Positions 46,092-54,864 of a stretch of DNA of 64,000 nucleotides are shown here, one piece after another. Under the pieces are notes generated by a model. That model was not told the origin of the DNA. It worked only from the letters and a program-made list of their open reading frames with translations, and searched no databases. A program made the translations under genes and the position numbers. Position 1 is the first letter of the stretch, and every line of letters starts with the position of its first letter. Source of the stretch: Chengkuizengella sediminis (GTDB lineage: Bacteria; Bacillota; Bacilli; Paenibacillales; KCTC-33759); NCBI RefSeq assembly GCF_010078385.1, contig NZ_SIJC01000005.1, positions 124,001 to 188,000 on the forward strand, read 5' to 3'.

Positions 46092-47816
46092 ATGAATTTA
46101 AAAAGATTTTTTTCTGTTTTTATGGCAATTTCACTAATTTTCTCTTTTTCAATTACTAGTTCAGCTGAGACTACTTCAGAAGAAAGTACAATCATCGTAA
46201 AGTTCAAAGATAAAACTTCCAATGAGATGAAAAAACGAATTCATCAAGAAGAAAAAGCAGAAGTCTTAAAGAAAAATGAACAAATTGGTTTTGAAGTTAT
46301 AAAAGTCAAAGGAAAATCTGTAGAAAAAGCCTTGAAACAATATAAAAACAGAGCAGATGTAGAATATGCAGAACCTATTATTGAATACTACGCTCTATTT
46401 ACTCCAAACGATCCACTTTATGCAAGCGACCAATACGGTCCTCAAATCATGAGTGCAGAAGCAGCTTGGGACATCACACAAGGTAGCTCATCTGTTGTCG
46501 TTGCAGTCATTGACACAGGTGTTCAAGAAGATCATGAAGATTTAGCAGGTAGAGTAGTTCGAGGATATGACTTCATCGATAATGATAGTAACCCTGCCGA
46601 TGAGCATGGTCATGGTACACATGTGGCTGGAACAGTAGGAGCAATTACCAATAACGGAATAGGTGTTGCTGGTGTCGCTCCAAATGTAACGATCATGGGT
46701 GTACGCGTACTGAACGCTTCTGGTTCAGGAACAAATCAAGGCGTTGCTGATGGAATTACTTATGCTGCTGATAATGGTGCAGATGTAATTAACTTAAGTC
46801 TAGGAAGTACTGCTCCTTCTGCAGCAGTTGAAGATGCTGTTAACTATGCTTGGAATGCAGGAGTTGTTGTTGTATGTGCTGCTGGTAATGCAGGAACTAC
46901 TAGTCCACATTACCCAGCTTATTACGAAAATTCGTTGGCAGTTGCTGCGACGGATTCCAACGATGCTAAAGCATGGTTTTCTACTTATGGGTCTTGGGTA
47001 GATGTAGCTGCACCTGGTGTAGATATTATTTCTACACAACTTGGTGGAGGTTACGTTTCATATAATGGAACATCAATGGCTTCTCCACATACTGCTGGTT
47101 TAGCAGCTCTACTTGCATCCCAAGGATTATCAAATGTTGAAATCCGCGATAGAATTGAAAGTACAGCAGACCCTATTCCAGGTACAGGTAGCGACTGGAC
47201 GCATGGAAGAATTAATGCATTTGCTGCAGTAAGTGGGGGGGATGTCCCTGGTCCCGGTCCAGATCCAACTGTAGTATTTGAAGATGATTTTGAAACGGAT
47301 AAAGGTTGGACTGCAGATCCAAACGGAAGTGATACCGCGACATCAGGAAATTGGGAACGAGCGAATCCTAAATCCACACGTTCTAATGGAGCGAAACAGC
47401 TAGGAAGAACAACCAGTGGAAAATTTGATCTTGTTACAGGAGCAAGTAGTCAAGGGTCTTCTGCAGATAGTAACGATGTTGATAATGGAGTTACTTCTAT
47501 TCAATCATCAGCAATTTCATTACCAGCTGATGGCTCGCTTACATTAACTTTCTCTTATTACTTCAGCCATGACTCTAACGCGTCTAATGATGATTTCTTC
47601 CGTTTGAATCTCGTTCGCTCAAATGGAAGTGTTGTAACTTTATTTGAAGAATTAGGAACTTCAAGCGATCAGGATGCAGCATGGTCGAACCAATCTCTTG
47701 ATCTCTCGTCTTATGCTGGAGAGGATGTTCATCTTCAATTCGAAGCGGCAGATGCTGGCAGCCCTAGCTTGGTAGAGGCTGGAGTAGATGATGTTAAAAT
47801 TGAAAATGGAGGCTAA
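46092..47816 (+). CDS. Secreted subtilase (S8) with the shared C-terminal module
   Basis: 574 residues behind CGGAGGG. Signal peptide 1-26, I9 propeptide about 32-96 (STIIVKFKDKTSNEM...), then the thermitase-like catalytic domain: Asp141 (AVIDTGVQEDH), His174 (HGHGTHVAGT), oxyanion Asn266 (AAGNAG) and Ser328 (NGTSMASPHTAG). A Gly/Pro linker (PGPGPDP) leads to the module at about 393-574, shared with the carboxypeptidase gene. An extracellular endoprotease, likely self-activated by propeptide cleavage. Confidence 0.93.
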   Translation: MNLKRFFSVFMAISLIFSFSITSSAETTSEESTIIVKFKDKTSNEMKKRIHQEEKAEVLKKNEQIGFEVIKVKGKSVEKALKQYKNRADVEYAEPIIEYYALFTPNDPLYASDQYGPQIMSAEAAWDITQGSSSVVVAVIDTGVQEDHEDLAGRVVRGYDFIDNDSNPADEHGHGTHVAGTVGAITNNGIGVAGVAPNVTIMGVRVLNASGSGTNQGVADGITYAADNGADVINLSLGSTAPSAAVEDAVNYAWNAGVVVVCAAGNAGTTSPHYPAYYENSLAVAATDSNDAKAWFSTYGSWVDVAAPGVDIISTQLGGGYVSYNGTSMASPHTAGLAALLASQGLSNVEIRDRIESTADPIPGTGSDWTHGRINAFAAVSGGDVPGPGPDPTVVFEDDFETDKGWTADPNGSDTATSGNWERANPKSTRSNGAKQLGRTTSGKFDLVTGASSQGSSADSNDVDNGVTSIQSSAISLPADGSLTLTFSYYFSHDSNASNDDFFRLNLVRSNGSVVTLFEELGTSSDQDAAWSNQSLDLSSYAGEDVHLQFEAADAGSPSLVEAGVDDVKIENGG

Positions 47817-47909
47817 TCACCTTAATAGAGGAAGTAAAATAAAGAAAGAATTTGATTAATTCTATCTTCTAAAACCCCTTTATCTTTGGATATAAGAGTC
47901 ATCATTTGT

Positions 47910-47948
47910 AACCCTAAACTCAGATTGCCTTGGGATTAGGGTTCTTTT
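47910..47948 (+). terminator. Intrinsic terminator behind the subtilase
   Basis: AACCCTAA (47910-47917) pairs with TTAGGGTT (47936-47943). Close to a copy of the terminator at 45768, so the duplication may include the 3' end. Confidence 0.65.
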
Positions 47949-47991
47949 AATTCTTATACTTCATTCATATCAACTTTGCATTCATTAAATG

Positions 47992-48125
47992 ATATTTTCA
48001 TGAACGAATTCTTTCCTACTTTTTTATTTCAGCATAGAATTAATTTGTTTAATATCACATGTCTCTAATGCCCCACCTATCAATTTGTTTTTAAATTCAT
48101 TTCCACGATCGGTGTGGAAATACTG
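47992..48125 (-). pseudogene. IS3-family transposase (OrfB) fragment
   Basis: Minus strand: QYFHTDRGNEFKNKLIGGAL then ETCDIKQINSM, the integrase-core part around the second Asp (HTDRGxEF), ending at TAA 48024; in the next frame RKEFVHENII follows. Both segments are typical OrfB. Only this decayed piece remains and its ends are gone. The following part, 48131-48477, has one plus-strand frame (HWIDQIVKKDEIEGLSKRFS..., to 48306) that may be another gene remnant. Confidence 0.6.
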
Positions 48126-48477
48126 ATTCTTACATTCTAAACATTGGATTGATCAAATTGTAAAGAAAGATGAAATTGAGGGTTTAAGTAAGAGGTTCAG
48201 TAAAAGTATTAAGAACAATTTTGGAATGCAAAAGAGCCGTGAGGAAAAAGGCGATGGAAAGACCTCGACGACTCTTAACAAAAGGGTAAGAAAAATCAGC
48301 TTATAGTTAGTTTACACTAACAATCATTAAATGTAAAGTTTATACGATAAAAGGATAGATTTTATAAAATAAGACCAAGGTAAATTAATAATAGGATTAC
48401 TAATTAGTTTAATTTTACAATTAATGAAAAATTAGAAGTGAATCCTTTTCGTTTTAAATTTTTTAGACCATATATAT

Positions 48478-49827
48478 TTATATGTTCTTTATCCATCCAT
48501 TATTTTTATAACGAACCCAAAGGCAAATAGCTCTAAATAAGTTATCAAGTCCTATAGCTATCCAAATTCCAGCAATTCCCCATCCAAGGTAAATCCCTAA
48601 AAAGTAAACCCCAATTGTTCTTATTAGCCACATTCCAATTGCCGTAATATACATCGGGAATTTTGTGTTTTCTCCCCCTTGATAAATTCCCGTTAAAATA
48701 AGAACAATTGCAAGAACGGGTTGAATGAAAGCATCAATCTTTAGTGCAAGTGCAATTTGCTTAATAACATCAAGATCACTGGTAAAAAAAGATGCAGCCC
48801 AGTTTCCTAAGAAAAATAACAAGATACCAAATATAGTCATACAAACTGTTCCTAGGATCATTGACATACTTGCATATTTTTTTGCTCCATCATAATCATT
48901 TTCACCTAGTTTCTGCCCTACAAGAGTGGTGGCGGCTGTCGCAAATCCGTATCCAATCATATAAGAGAAAATCTCTATATTTCCTGCAATTTGATGAGCA
49001 GCAAAGGTATTGGTTCCAATTGCAATAATCATTCCAAAGTAAAGCACTTGTCCTACTCTCATCACAAGTCTTTCTCCAGCAGCAGGTGTGCCTAGTCTCA
49101 TTAATTTTAGTTGTGATTTCTTATCAATCTTCCAATTATCTTTTTTAATTTGGATGGATTTTGATTTAAATATATAGATAGATAGTCCAATAACTCCAAT
49201 AAATCTAGATAGAACTGTTGCCCAAGCTGCTCCTGCTAAACCAAAAGAAGGGATGAAGAAAAAACCAAAAATAAGTATATAATCTAATATGATATTCAAT
49301 AGGTTTGCCACAATACTAACTTTCATCGGTGTTTTTGAATCTCCTGTCCCTCTTAAAATACTACTTAGGACAAACATCAATGAAATCAAAATAGATGGGA
49401 TAGCTACTATGCGAAAATAAGTATAAGCATGGGAAAGAACATCTTTTTCTACACCCATAAGTTTCAGAAGTGGTTCAGCAAAAAAGATAGAGATGATCCC
49501 AAACAAAACTCCTACAATGGCAGATAAAATAATAGCCTGTTGTCCAATTTGACTCGCTTTGTCTTTATCTCCTGCCCCAATATTTTTAGCAACAAAAACA
49601 TTTGTTGCTACCCCTAGCGACATAAATACAGCAAAGTATATAGCTAATATGGCATTAGTTACACCTACTGCTGACACTTGTATTAAGCCTAATTGAGAAA
49701 CAAACAGAGTATCTATAAATCCAAGGATGGTTTGAAAAAAATTTTCAATCACTGCTGGTAAGGCTAATACCAATATGAATTTAATAACTTGCTTATTGGT
49801 TTGGGATGAACCTAAAGGATGTTCCAT
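48478..49827 (-). CDS. MATE-family efflux transporter
   Basis: 449 residues, about 12 TM helices in two halves. MATE marks: LALPAVIENFFQTILGFIDTLFVSQLGLIQVSAVGVTNAI and the mirrored LMRLGTPAAGERLVMRVGQVLYFGMIIAIGTNTFAAHQIAG, with the conserved ATTLVGQKLGENDYDGA. It exports organic cations or other compounds using Na+ or H+. It lies 17 bp behind a CsoR-like repressor gene and is probably its target. Confidence 0.88.
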   Translation of the reverse strand: MEHPLGSSQTNKQVIKFILVLALPAVIENFFQTILGFIDTLFVSQLGLIQVSAVGVTNAILAIYFAVFMSLGVATNVFVAKNIGAGDKDKASQIGQQAIILSAIVGVLFGIISIFFAEPLLKLMGVEKDVLSHAYTYFRIVAIPSILISLMFVLSSILRGTGDSKTPMKVSIVANLLNIILDYILIFGFFFIPSFGLAGAAWATVLSRFIGVIGLSIYIFKSKSIQIKKDNWKIDKKSQLKLMRLGTPAAGERLVMRVGQVLYFGMIIAIGTNTFAAHQIAGNIEIFSYMIGYGFATAATTLVGQKLGENDYDGAKKYASMSMILGTVCMTIFGILLFFLGNWAASFFTSDLDVIKQIALALKIDAFIQPVLAIVLILTGIYQGGENTKFPMYITAIGMWLIRTIGVYFLGIYLGWGIAGIWIAIGLDNLFRAICLWVRYKNNGWIKNI

Positions 49828-49844
49828 AAAAAATTCTTTCCTCC

Positions 49845-50114
49845 CTAACGTATAAATTTATCAATCGCATCGTTTAATTTTTCAATAACTTTTTCATCAC
49901 CTTCTTTAATTGCTTCTACGACACACCCTTCTAAATGATCTTTTAAAATTAATTTCCCACAATTATCTAAAGCAGATCGTATGGCTGCAAGCTGAATGAG
50001 CAAATCTCCACAATCCCTACCTGTACCTGCCATTTCTTTTACAGAACGAACATGCCCTTCAATCCTGGCTAACCGATTCACTATGCTTTTTCGATGTTTA
50101 TGATGATCTGACAT
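49845..50114 (-). CDS. CsoR/RcnR-family metal-sensing repressor
   Basis: 89 residues from ATG 50114 behind GAGGTGATAAAA; the longer frame would start upstream of its own operator and is wrong. DUF156 fold: SIVNRLARIEGHVRSVKEMAGTGRDCGDLLIQLAAIRSALDNCG, with the metal/thiol ligands Cys (RDCGD), His and Cys (DHLEGC). This is the Cys-His-Cys set of CsoR (Cu) or its persulfide-sensing relatives (CstR). An N-terminal His-rich start (DHHKHRK) may also bind metal. Operon with a MATE exporter instead of copper transport genes. Confidence 0.88.
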   Translation of the reverse strand: MSDHHKHRKSIVNRLARIEGHVRSVKEMAGTGRDCGDLLIQLAAIRSALDNCGKLILKDHLEGCVVEAIKEGDEKVIEKLNDAIDKFIR

Positions 50115-50134
50115 TTTTATCACCTCATGTTCAC

Positions 50135-50155
50135 TATATCCCCCATAGGGGGTTA
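50135..50155 (-). promoter_or_regulatory. Probable CsoR-type operator
   Basis: ATATCCCCCATAGGGGGTTAT: two G/C-runs of five, inverted, around a TA-centred 3-bp core, in AT-rich flanks, 20 bp before the repressor start. This is the layout of CsoR/RcnR operators, so the gene is probably autoregulated. Confidence 0.7.
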
Positions 50156-50276
50156 TTTGCAAGACAAAAATATATAAGAAAAAAAGCCGAATTCCAATAT
50201 AAGATAAAGGATACCGACTTTCGATAATTCTACTATTTTACAAAAACCCTTTTTTACTTTATTCGTATTTTATATT

Positions 50277-50750
50277 TTATATCTCTACTAAACTAGCACC
50301 CCAAGCATAAACAGGGTCGGTTGTTCCATTAAAACCACCTGGCCAGATTATCACTGTAACCATGTCACTATATTTTATAAACTTATTTGAAACTTTATAG
50401 TAACTCCACTCTCTAGTTACTTTAAAAGATTCCAAGGTATTACCTTCACTACCATTTATGTTTTGTATTTTTATTGTTGCAGTATGAGGATGATCAGATT
50501 TTAACCATATACTGAATTTCAATTCTTTATTTATAGGGTTCATCTTAATGTTTTGAAAAATCATTGAATTTAACCTCTTCGGGGTGACTTTATTAATTTC
50601 CAAAACATCTCCTACAATAGATGATTCTAAATTTGTTTCTACTTTTGAATCTGAGAACCAATATCTCCAGTTGGTAAATTCATTTCTAGCTTTCAAAATT
50701 TCTCTTCTACTATATGAGTAATCCAATGCTTCGTTGTAATTATATTTCAA
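50277..50750 (-). CDS. Jelly-roll, carbohydrate-binding-like small protein
   Basis: 157 residues, from TTG 50750 (GGGAG upstream). No signal peptide. RNEFTNWRYWFSDSKVETNLESSIVGDVLEINK and IFQNIKMNPINKELKFSIWLKSDHPHTATIKIQ plus WSYYKVSNKF and YAWGASLVEI resemble the beta-sandwich of CBM4/9-like modules found in phage tail proteins. A hypothetical cytosolic or released binding protein. The gene is isolated, behind two palindromes at 50785-50847. Confidence 0.55.
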   Translation of the reverse strand: MKYNYNEALDYSYSRREILKARNEFTNWRYWFSDSKVETNLESSIVGDVLEINKVTPKRLNSMIFQNIKMNPINKELKFSIWLKSDHPHTATIKIQNINGSEGNTLESFKVTREWSYYKVSNKFIKYSDMVTVIIWPGGFNGTTDPVYAWGASLVEI

Positions 50751-50784
50751 TTATGATCTACTCCCTTCATTCCTAAAAACAAAA

Positions 50785-50847
50785 CATAATAATTCGTTAT
50801 TATTATGAATAAATGTATAATTAATTATATCGTTAGTTGTAACTAAC
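50785..50847 (-). promoter_or_regulatory. Two palindromes around the promoter of the jelly-roll gene
   Basis: CATAATAAT-TCGTT-ATTATTATG (50785-50807) and GTTAGTT-GT-AACTAAC (50832-50847), both perfect. A TATAAT-like -10 lies between them on the minus strand. The second has the TTAGTTxxAACTAA form of MarR-type operators. Confidence 0.5.
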
Positions 50848-50940
50848 TAAATTATACTTTAAAAAAACACATTTTTCAATGAATTTTTATACATTTATAA
50901 GTGTTTTTTTGAATAGCCAGAAGTATAATATTTTCATATA

Positions 50941-50963
50941 AAAAAAGCTCCAATCGGAGCTTC
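50941..50963 (-). terminator. Intrinsic terminator behind the thioesterase gene
   Basis: AAGCTCC (50945-50951), loop, GGAGCTT (50956-50962), then T run on the minus strand. Confidence 0.65.
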
Positions 50964-51013
50964 TCTAAGATGTCGAATCCCTTTTCGTCGCTTTTTTCTA
51001 CATACATAAATAT

Positions 51014-51493
51014 TCAATAAATTTTCTCTTTCTTCATTCTTTGTTTTCTCATTTCATAACGTTCTGGAGCAGATTCAAATAATGTCCTTTCCTCATCTGT
51101 TTCAGGAATAACTTGTGGCACAGGAACAGCCTTTCCATTTTCATCTACAGCAACAAAAGTTAAAAAAGAAGTCGCTGTTTTTTTAAATTCACCTGTTAAT
51201 AAATCCTCAGATTGAACCTTAACATATACCTCCATTGAACTTCGATGTGTCCAAGTTACAAAAGCCTCTAAAACTAAAGCCTCACTTAGCTTTGCAGGAG
51301 CTAAAAAATCTAAAGTATCACTTGATGCTGTTACAATGGTTTTTCTACAATGCCTCATACTTGCTATAGAAGCAACTTTGTCGATGTATTGCATAACTAA
51401 TCCCCCAAAAACAGTTCCATGATAATTAGTGTCCTGTGGGAAAATAAGCTCTGTCATATAAGTTCGAGATAAATGAACTGGTTTCGCATCCAC
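51014..51493 (-). CDS. Acyl-CoA thioesterase (hotdog fold)
   Basis: 159 residues from GTG 51493; the longer frame begins inside its ribosome site (TTGGAGG). YkhA/BfiT-like hotdog marks: ELIFPQDTNYHGTVFGGLVMQYIDKVASIASMRHCRKTIVTASSDTLDFLAPAKLSE, with the catalytic-type Asn-His-Gly and Asp. Cleaves acyl-CoA to the acid and CoA. It follows a gene of unknown function by 30 bp. Confidence 0.85.
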   Translation of the reverse strand: MDAKPVHLSRTYMTELIFPQDTNYHGTVFGGLVMQYIDKVASIASMRHCRKTIVTASSDTLDFLAPAKLSEALVLEAFVTWTHRSSMEVYVKVQSEDLLTGEFKKTATSFLTFVAVDENGKAVPVPQVIPETDEERTLFESAPERYEMRKQRMKKEKIY

Positions 51494-51523
51494 TAAACAA
51501 TCCTCCAATATTTTTTATGTATA

Positions 51524-52063
51524 CTAATTCACTTTATCATTTAATGTATTTAATGATAAAATCACCTGATCGATTAAAACCTCTAAATCTGACAATTGAT
51601 TTTCATTAATTTTTCTTTTGAAATCCAATTTAATCTCATTTTGAATCAAAACCCCTGATACCTCCTGATTGGATTCAAAACTAAACTTTTGTGTGATATG
51701 AGGTCTGTTATCCCATATTTTTTGTAATGTCTTTTCTATTATTTGCGCTTGATTACTTACTGCATCAATGGATTGACCAACAAAATCTATAACAAAATTA
51801 ACCTCAAGTTTACATCCAGGCTGGTGCACATCATGTTCTAATATTTCCATACTTAAATCCTCTACACTTGTTGATAAACTACATTGAGCACTTATTTTTT
51901 TATTTTGTTTATTTGAAAATTGTATGGAATACATTCTAGACATGGAAGCTAAATCAACTTGATCTTTACGGTCTGTAATTTGAATTATTTCTTCAAGATC
52001 TAAGTCATACACAATCCCTTCCAATACTACTTTAATATTGTCAAAAATCGTTGGATCAAACAA
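51524..52063 (-). CDS. Conserved hypothetical protein
   Basis: 179 residues from the second TTG (52063) which has the right distance from AAGGAGG. LFDPTIFDNIKVVLEGIVYDLDLEEIIQITDRKDQVDLASMSRMYSIQF, then two beta-rich parts and a C-terminal helix. No signal or TM. I recall similar proteins in Bacillaceae and Paenibacillaceae without known function. Next to the thioesterase gene. Confidence 0.65.
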   Translation of the reverse strand: MFDPTIFDNIKVVLEGIVYDLDLEEIIQITDRKDQVDLASMSRMYSIQFSNKQNKKISAQCSLSTSVEDLSMEILEHDVHQPGCKLEVNFVIDFVGQSIDAVSNQAQIIEKTLQKIWDNRPHITQKFSFESNQEVSGVLIQNEIKLDFKRKINENQLSDLEVLIDQVILSLNTLNDKVN

Positions 52064-52313
52064 TTTCAATCCTCCTTACTATCGTCATCCTCAAATACCA
52101 ATTATATACATCTTTTTTACCACAAAAACTACTGCTAAAGAAAACTCGATGATTGGCAAGTATTTAACGTAGTCAGAATCTCAAGTTGTCAGCTCATGGA
52201 TGTGATTAAATACAAAAGAACCTTAAAGAAGTGTTTCCATCTCCCTTAAAGTAGAATTAGTACTTATCTAAATTTATCATAAAAGATATAAAATCACCAC
52301 TTGTTGATTTATT

Positions 52314-53168
52314 TTAATCAGTATACATCGAATTTGTAGCTAGCTCGTTGACAAAATGATCTATTACGTTCTTATAATCTATTAGGCTGTATTCTGATAT
52401 TTGACCCTCATTAATATTCTTTGTTGTAACAATCTTTGATATTACATTTAATTGATCTGTTAGTTCCTCATTTTGTAAACTGGGTTCATTTGATTTCAAA
52501 TAAGCAATCACACCGGATACATAGGCAGCCGACATACTAGTACCAGATTTTTCAACATATCCTCCATTCAGATCAGCACTTCTAATGTTGATTCCTGGCG
52601 CTATATAGGATACCAATTCACCATAATTCCCAAATATCATTTTATTGTTCTGGTCATATCCTGAAATACTATATACTCCCGAATATTTTGCTGGGTAAAA
52701 TACAGTTTCAATGCCCTGATTTCCCGAGGATGCTACAAAAATAACACCTTTTGATTGACCATATTTTATAGCTAAATCAGTTAGAAGACTATATGATTCA
52801 GCATAACTCATGTTTATGATATCGGCTCCATTCATAACAGCATAAATGATACCTAAATAAGTATTTTGTACTTCATCCTTATCTGATATTACACGAATTG
52901 GCAAAATTTTAACATTCGGAGCATTTGTAACTATAATCCCAGCCACATGTGTTCCATGACCCACTAAATCTTCAGGTTGTGAATCAAAATCTATGAAATC
53001 ATATCCTTCCAGCATTTGAGTATTGATTAAAGGATGAGAATCGTCAACACCCGTATCTAAAATTGCAACAATGACTTCGTTCGTTCTATCAGTTGGAAAT
53101 ACAATATAAATAATAGGATACAAAATAAATGTTAAACTCAAAATTATGTTCTTGTATTTATTTCTCAT
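52314..53168 (-). CDS. Short membrane-anchored subtilase (S8)
   Basis: 284 residues from ATG 53168 behind AGGAGG. A single N-terminal hydrophobic segment (about 8-24) without a clear cleavage site, no I9 propeptide, then Asp38 (AILDTGVDDSH), His71 (GHGTHVAG), Asn150 (SSGNQG) and Ser211 (KSGTSMSAAYVSG). The catalytic domain begins almost directly at the membrane. The missing propeptide is like intracellular or regulatory subtilases, so it may not need an intramolecular chaperone. It stands alone. Confidence 0.85.
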   Translation of the reverse strand: MRNKYKNIILSLTFILYPIIYIVFPTDRTNEVIVAILDTGVDDSHPLINTQMLEGYDFIDFDSQPEDLVGHGTHVAGIIVTNAPNVKILPIRVISDKDEVQNTYLGIIYAVMNGADIINMSYAESYSLLTDLAIKYGQSKGVIFVASSGNQGIETVFYPAKYSGVYSISGYDQNNKMIFGNYGELVSYIAPGINIRSADLNGGYVEKSGTSMSAAYVSGVIAYLKSNEPSLQNEELTDQLNVISKIVTTKNINEGQISEYSLIDYKNVIDHFVNELATNSMYTD

Positions 53169-53466
53169 GTGAGTACCCTCCTCTAGTAACATAAAAAAAA
53201 GTGCATAAATTTATATATTTACAGTATATTCTGACTTTGAGGATATTGTTTTAACATCAGTTTTACACTTTGTTTACATTGTATTTACAAACTTTTAAGC
53301 CATAATAACAACCGTATATGTTCTATATTCAGAGCTATGCAATCATGTTGAAATGTGAAAACATTAAAATTTGGAGCGGAGATAAATGAAAAAACGAACC
53401 GGATTTGATCGCACTAGTACGTCAAATATGTGAACTAAGCAGGGGTAAATGTAGAATTTGATAAAA

Positions 53467-53505
53467 AAGCTGCCAGATATGAATGACCTTCATGTCTGGC
53501 AGCTT
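53467..53505. terminator. Strong terminator overlapping a stop codon
   Basis: AAGCTGCCAGAtATGAA (53467-53483) and TTCATgTCTGGCAGCTT (53489-53505), with T run on both sides. The minus-strand stop of the thioredoxin-like gene (53504-53506) is in its stem. Confidence 0.7.
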
Positions 53506-53803
53506 ATTTTAATATTTGATACAAATGATCTACTGAATTCATAGAATATTCTTTTTTAAACAATATTCTATTTTTAAATAAGAGTAAACATGGAACACTT
53601 GTAATTTCATAAGTGTTTGTTACATGTGGTAAATAGTTTATATTGCTTTTATAAATTGTTTTGTTTATGTTCATTTGAACTGTGATATTTAACATTCGTT
53701 CAGAGAGTTTACAGGTTCCACACATTGGCGTATAAATAAAAAGTGCAAATTCTCTTTGTTCATTCAATATATTTATAAATCGTTTTTCTGAGATTTCTTC
53801 CAT
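53504..53803 (-). CDS. Small thioredoxin-like protein
   Basis: 99 residues; FALFIYTPMCGTCKLSERML has the redox pair CGTC, and ITSVPCLLLFKN the cis-Pro part. A compact thioredoxin fold as in YtpP. Located 3 bp behind the AhpC/TSA-like gene, so they form an operon. Confidence 0.85.
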   Translation of the reverse strand: MEEISEKRFINILNEQREFALFIYTPMCGTCKLSERMLNITVQMNINKTIYKSNINYLPHVTNTYEITSVPCLLLFKNRILFKKEYSMNSVDHLYQILK

Positions 53804-53806
53804 TGA

Positions 53807-54364
53807 TTACTCTATCCATTTAATATTACAACCAATACTTGGTATTTGGTTGCTATCCACTGATTCTCCAATTAAAATTTGATCTAATGCTTTTCGAATA
53901 TCTACTCCTGTCACTGGTTTACCATTTCCAGGACGAGAATCATCTAGTTGACCTCTATATATACAAGTCAAGTTTCCATCATAAATGTAAAAATCAGGAG
54001 TACAAGCAGCTTCATACGATTTTGCTACTTCCTGCGTCTCATCATATAGATAAGGAAAAGGATATTGAAGTCGCTCAGCATCCTCCTTCATTTTTTCTGG
54101 TGAATCATCTGGATAATTCTCTACATCATTCGAACTGATTGCAATGAAAGAAATCCCCTTTGGAATGTAATCATTTGCTAAATTCACCAACTCATCCTGC
54201 ACATGTTTAACAAACGGGCAATGGTTACAAATAAACATAATAACCGTTGCAGTATCCGACTTTAATTCTTCTAAAGTACGTTGATTACCAGTTAATGGTT
54301 CTAATAAACTAAAAGCTGGTGCATTTGATTTTAGTGGAATCATATTTGAAGGTGTTCTGGCCAT
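53807..54364 (-). CDS. Thioredoxin-fold peroxiredoxin-like protein (AhpC/TSA family)
   Basis: 185 residues from ATG 54364 (AAGGG upstream). APAFSLLEPLTGNQRTLEELKSDTATVIMFICNHCPFVKHVQDELVNLAND contains the redox CxxC (CNHC) in place of the peroxiredoxin PxxxTxxC, and ACTPDFYIYDG, YRGQLDDSRPG. The family is one of thioredoxin-like proteins of uncertain partner, often beside a small thioredoxin, as here. Confidence 0.82.
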   Translation of the reverse strand: MARTPSNMIPLKSNAPAFSLLEPLTGNQRTLEELKSDTATVIMFICNHCPFVKHVQDELVNLANDYIPKGISFIAISSNDVENYPDDSPEKMKEDAERLQYPFPYLYDETQEVAKSYEAACTPDFYIYDGNLTCIYRGQLDDSRPGNGKPVTGVDIRKALDQILIGESVDSNQIPSIGCNIKWIE

Positions 54365-54603
54365 TAAATCAATCCCTTTCATTTACATTTTGAAAAAGCT
54401 TTTAATCTAATCATAAACATAATCAACATGATTGTTCAAGTATATTTAAGATTACACTTTACTATACTCTATACCTTGATCGAAATTATGAAGAACCACA
54501 TTATCTTATTTGTTTCAAAAAATTATAGTTCAAAACAAAGTAACATATGTATGATAGGTATATTATATATAAATTGTAATTATTTTTGGAATATTTAAAT
54601 TAT

Positions 54604-54631
54604 TTGAAAAATTTTCAAAATATTGTATAAT
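54604..54631 (+). promoter_or_regulatory. Promoter of the 24-residue peptide gene, with an operator-like palindrome
   Basis: TTGAAA (54604-54609), 16-bp spacer, TATAAT (54626-54631). The -35 is part of a perfect inverted repeat TTGAAAA-A-TTTTCAA (54604-54618), which a repressor could use. Confidence 0.55.
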
Positions 54632-54693
54632 TATGTACAGGCACAATTTGTTTTAGGGGAAAATCTATCATTTAGTCAAAGGAGGTTATAAAC

Positions 54694-54768
54694 ATGGATT
54701 TTGATTGGATTGAATTTTTTGTTAACTTTTTTAATTTCGTTATTTCAATTCTAGAATTACTAGGGTAA
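54694..54768 (+). CDS. Stand-alone 24-residue acidic hydrophobic peptide
   Basis: ATG 54694 follows AAAGGAGG at 8-bp spacing; the frame MDFDWIEFFVNFF... ends ILELLG at TAA 54766-54768. It has four acidic residues (2, 4, 7, 21), no Lys/Arg, six Phe and one Trp, and would form one membrane-seeking helix. It has its own promoter and a strong hairpin 97 bp after the stop. Peptides of this size in Gram-positives include toxins of type I systems, modulins and leaderless bacteriocins, usually cationic, so the negative charge is unusual. Function unknown. Confidence 0.5.
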   Translation: MDFDWIEFFVNFFNFVISILELLG

Positions 54769-54864
54769 TTATATTGGTATTTTTATTTTATACTTAAATT
54801 TTACAACCCCAACAAATTTATTGTGTTAAAACATACTAAACATAGACCAATATGAAAGTTCCCT

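Noticed and set aside
50115-50162. 16-residue N-terminal extension of the CsoR-like repressor
   Set aside because: It covers the operator palindrome; ATG 50114 has the ribosome site.
53387-53434. 15-codon plus-strand frame with GGAG upstream (MKKRTGFDRTSTSNM)
   Set aside because: Too short, with no clear promoter; the nearby hairpin is explained by the minus-strand thioredoxin gene.
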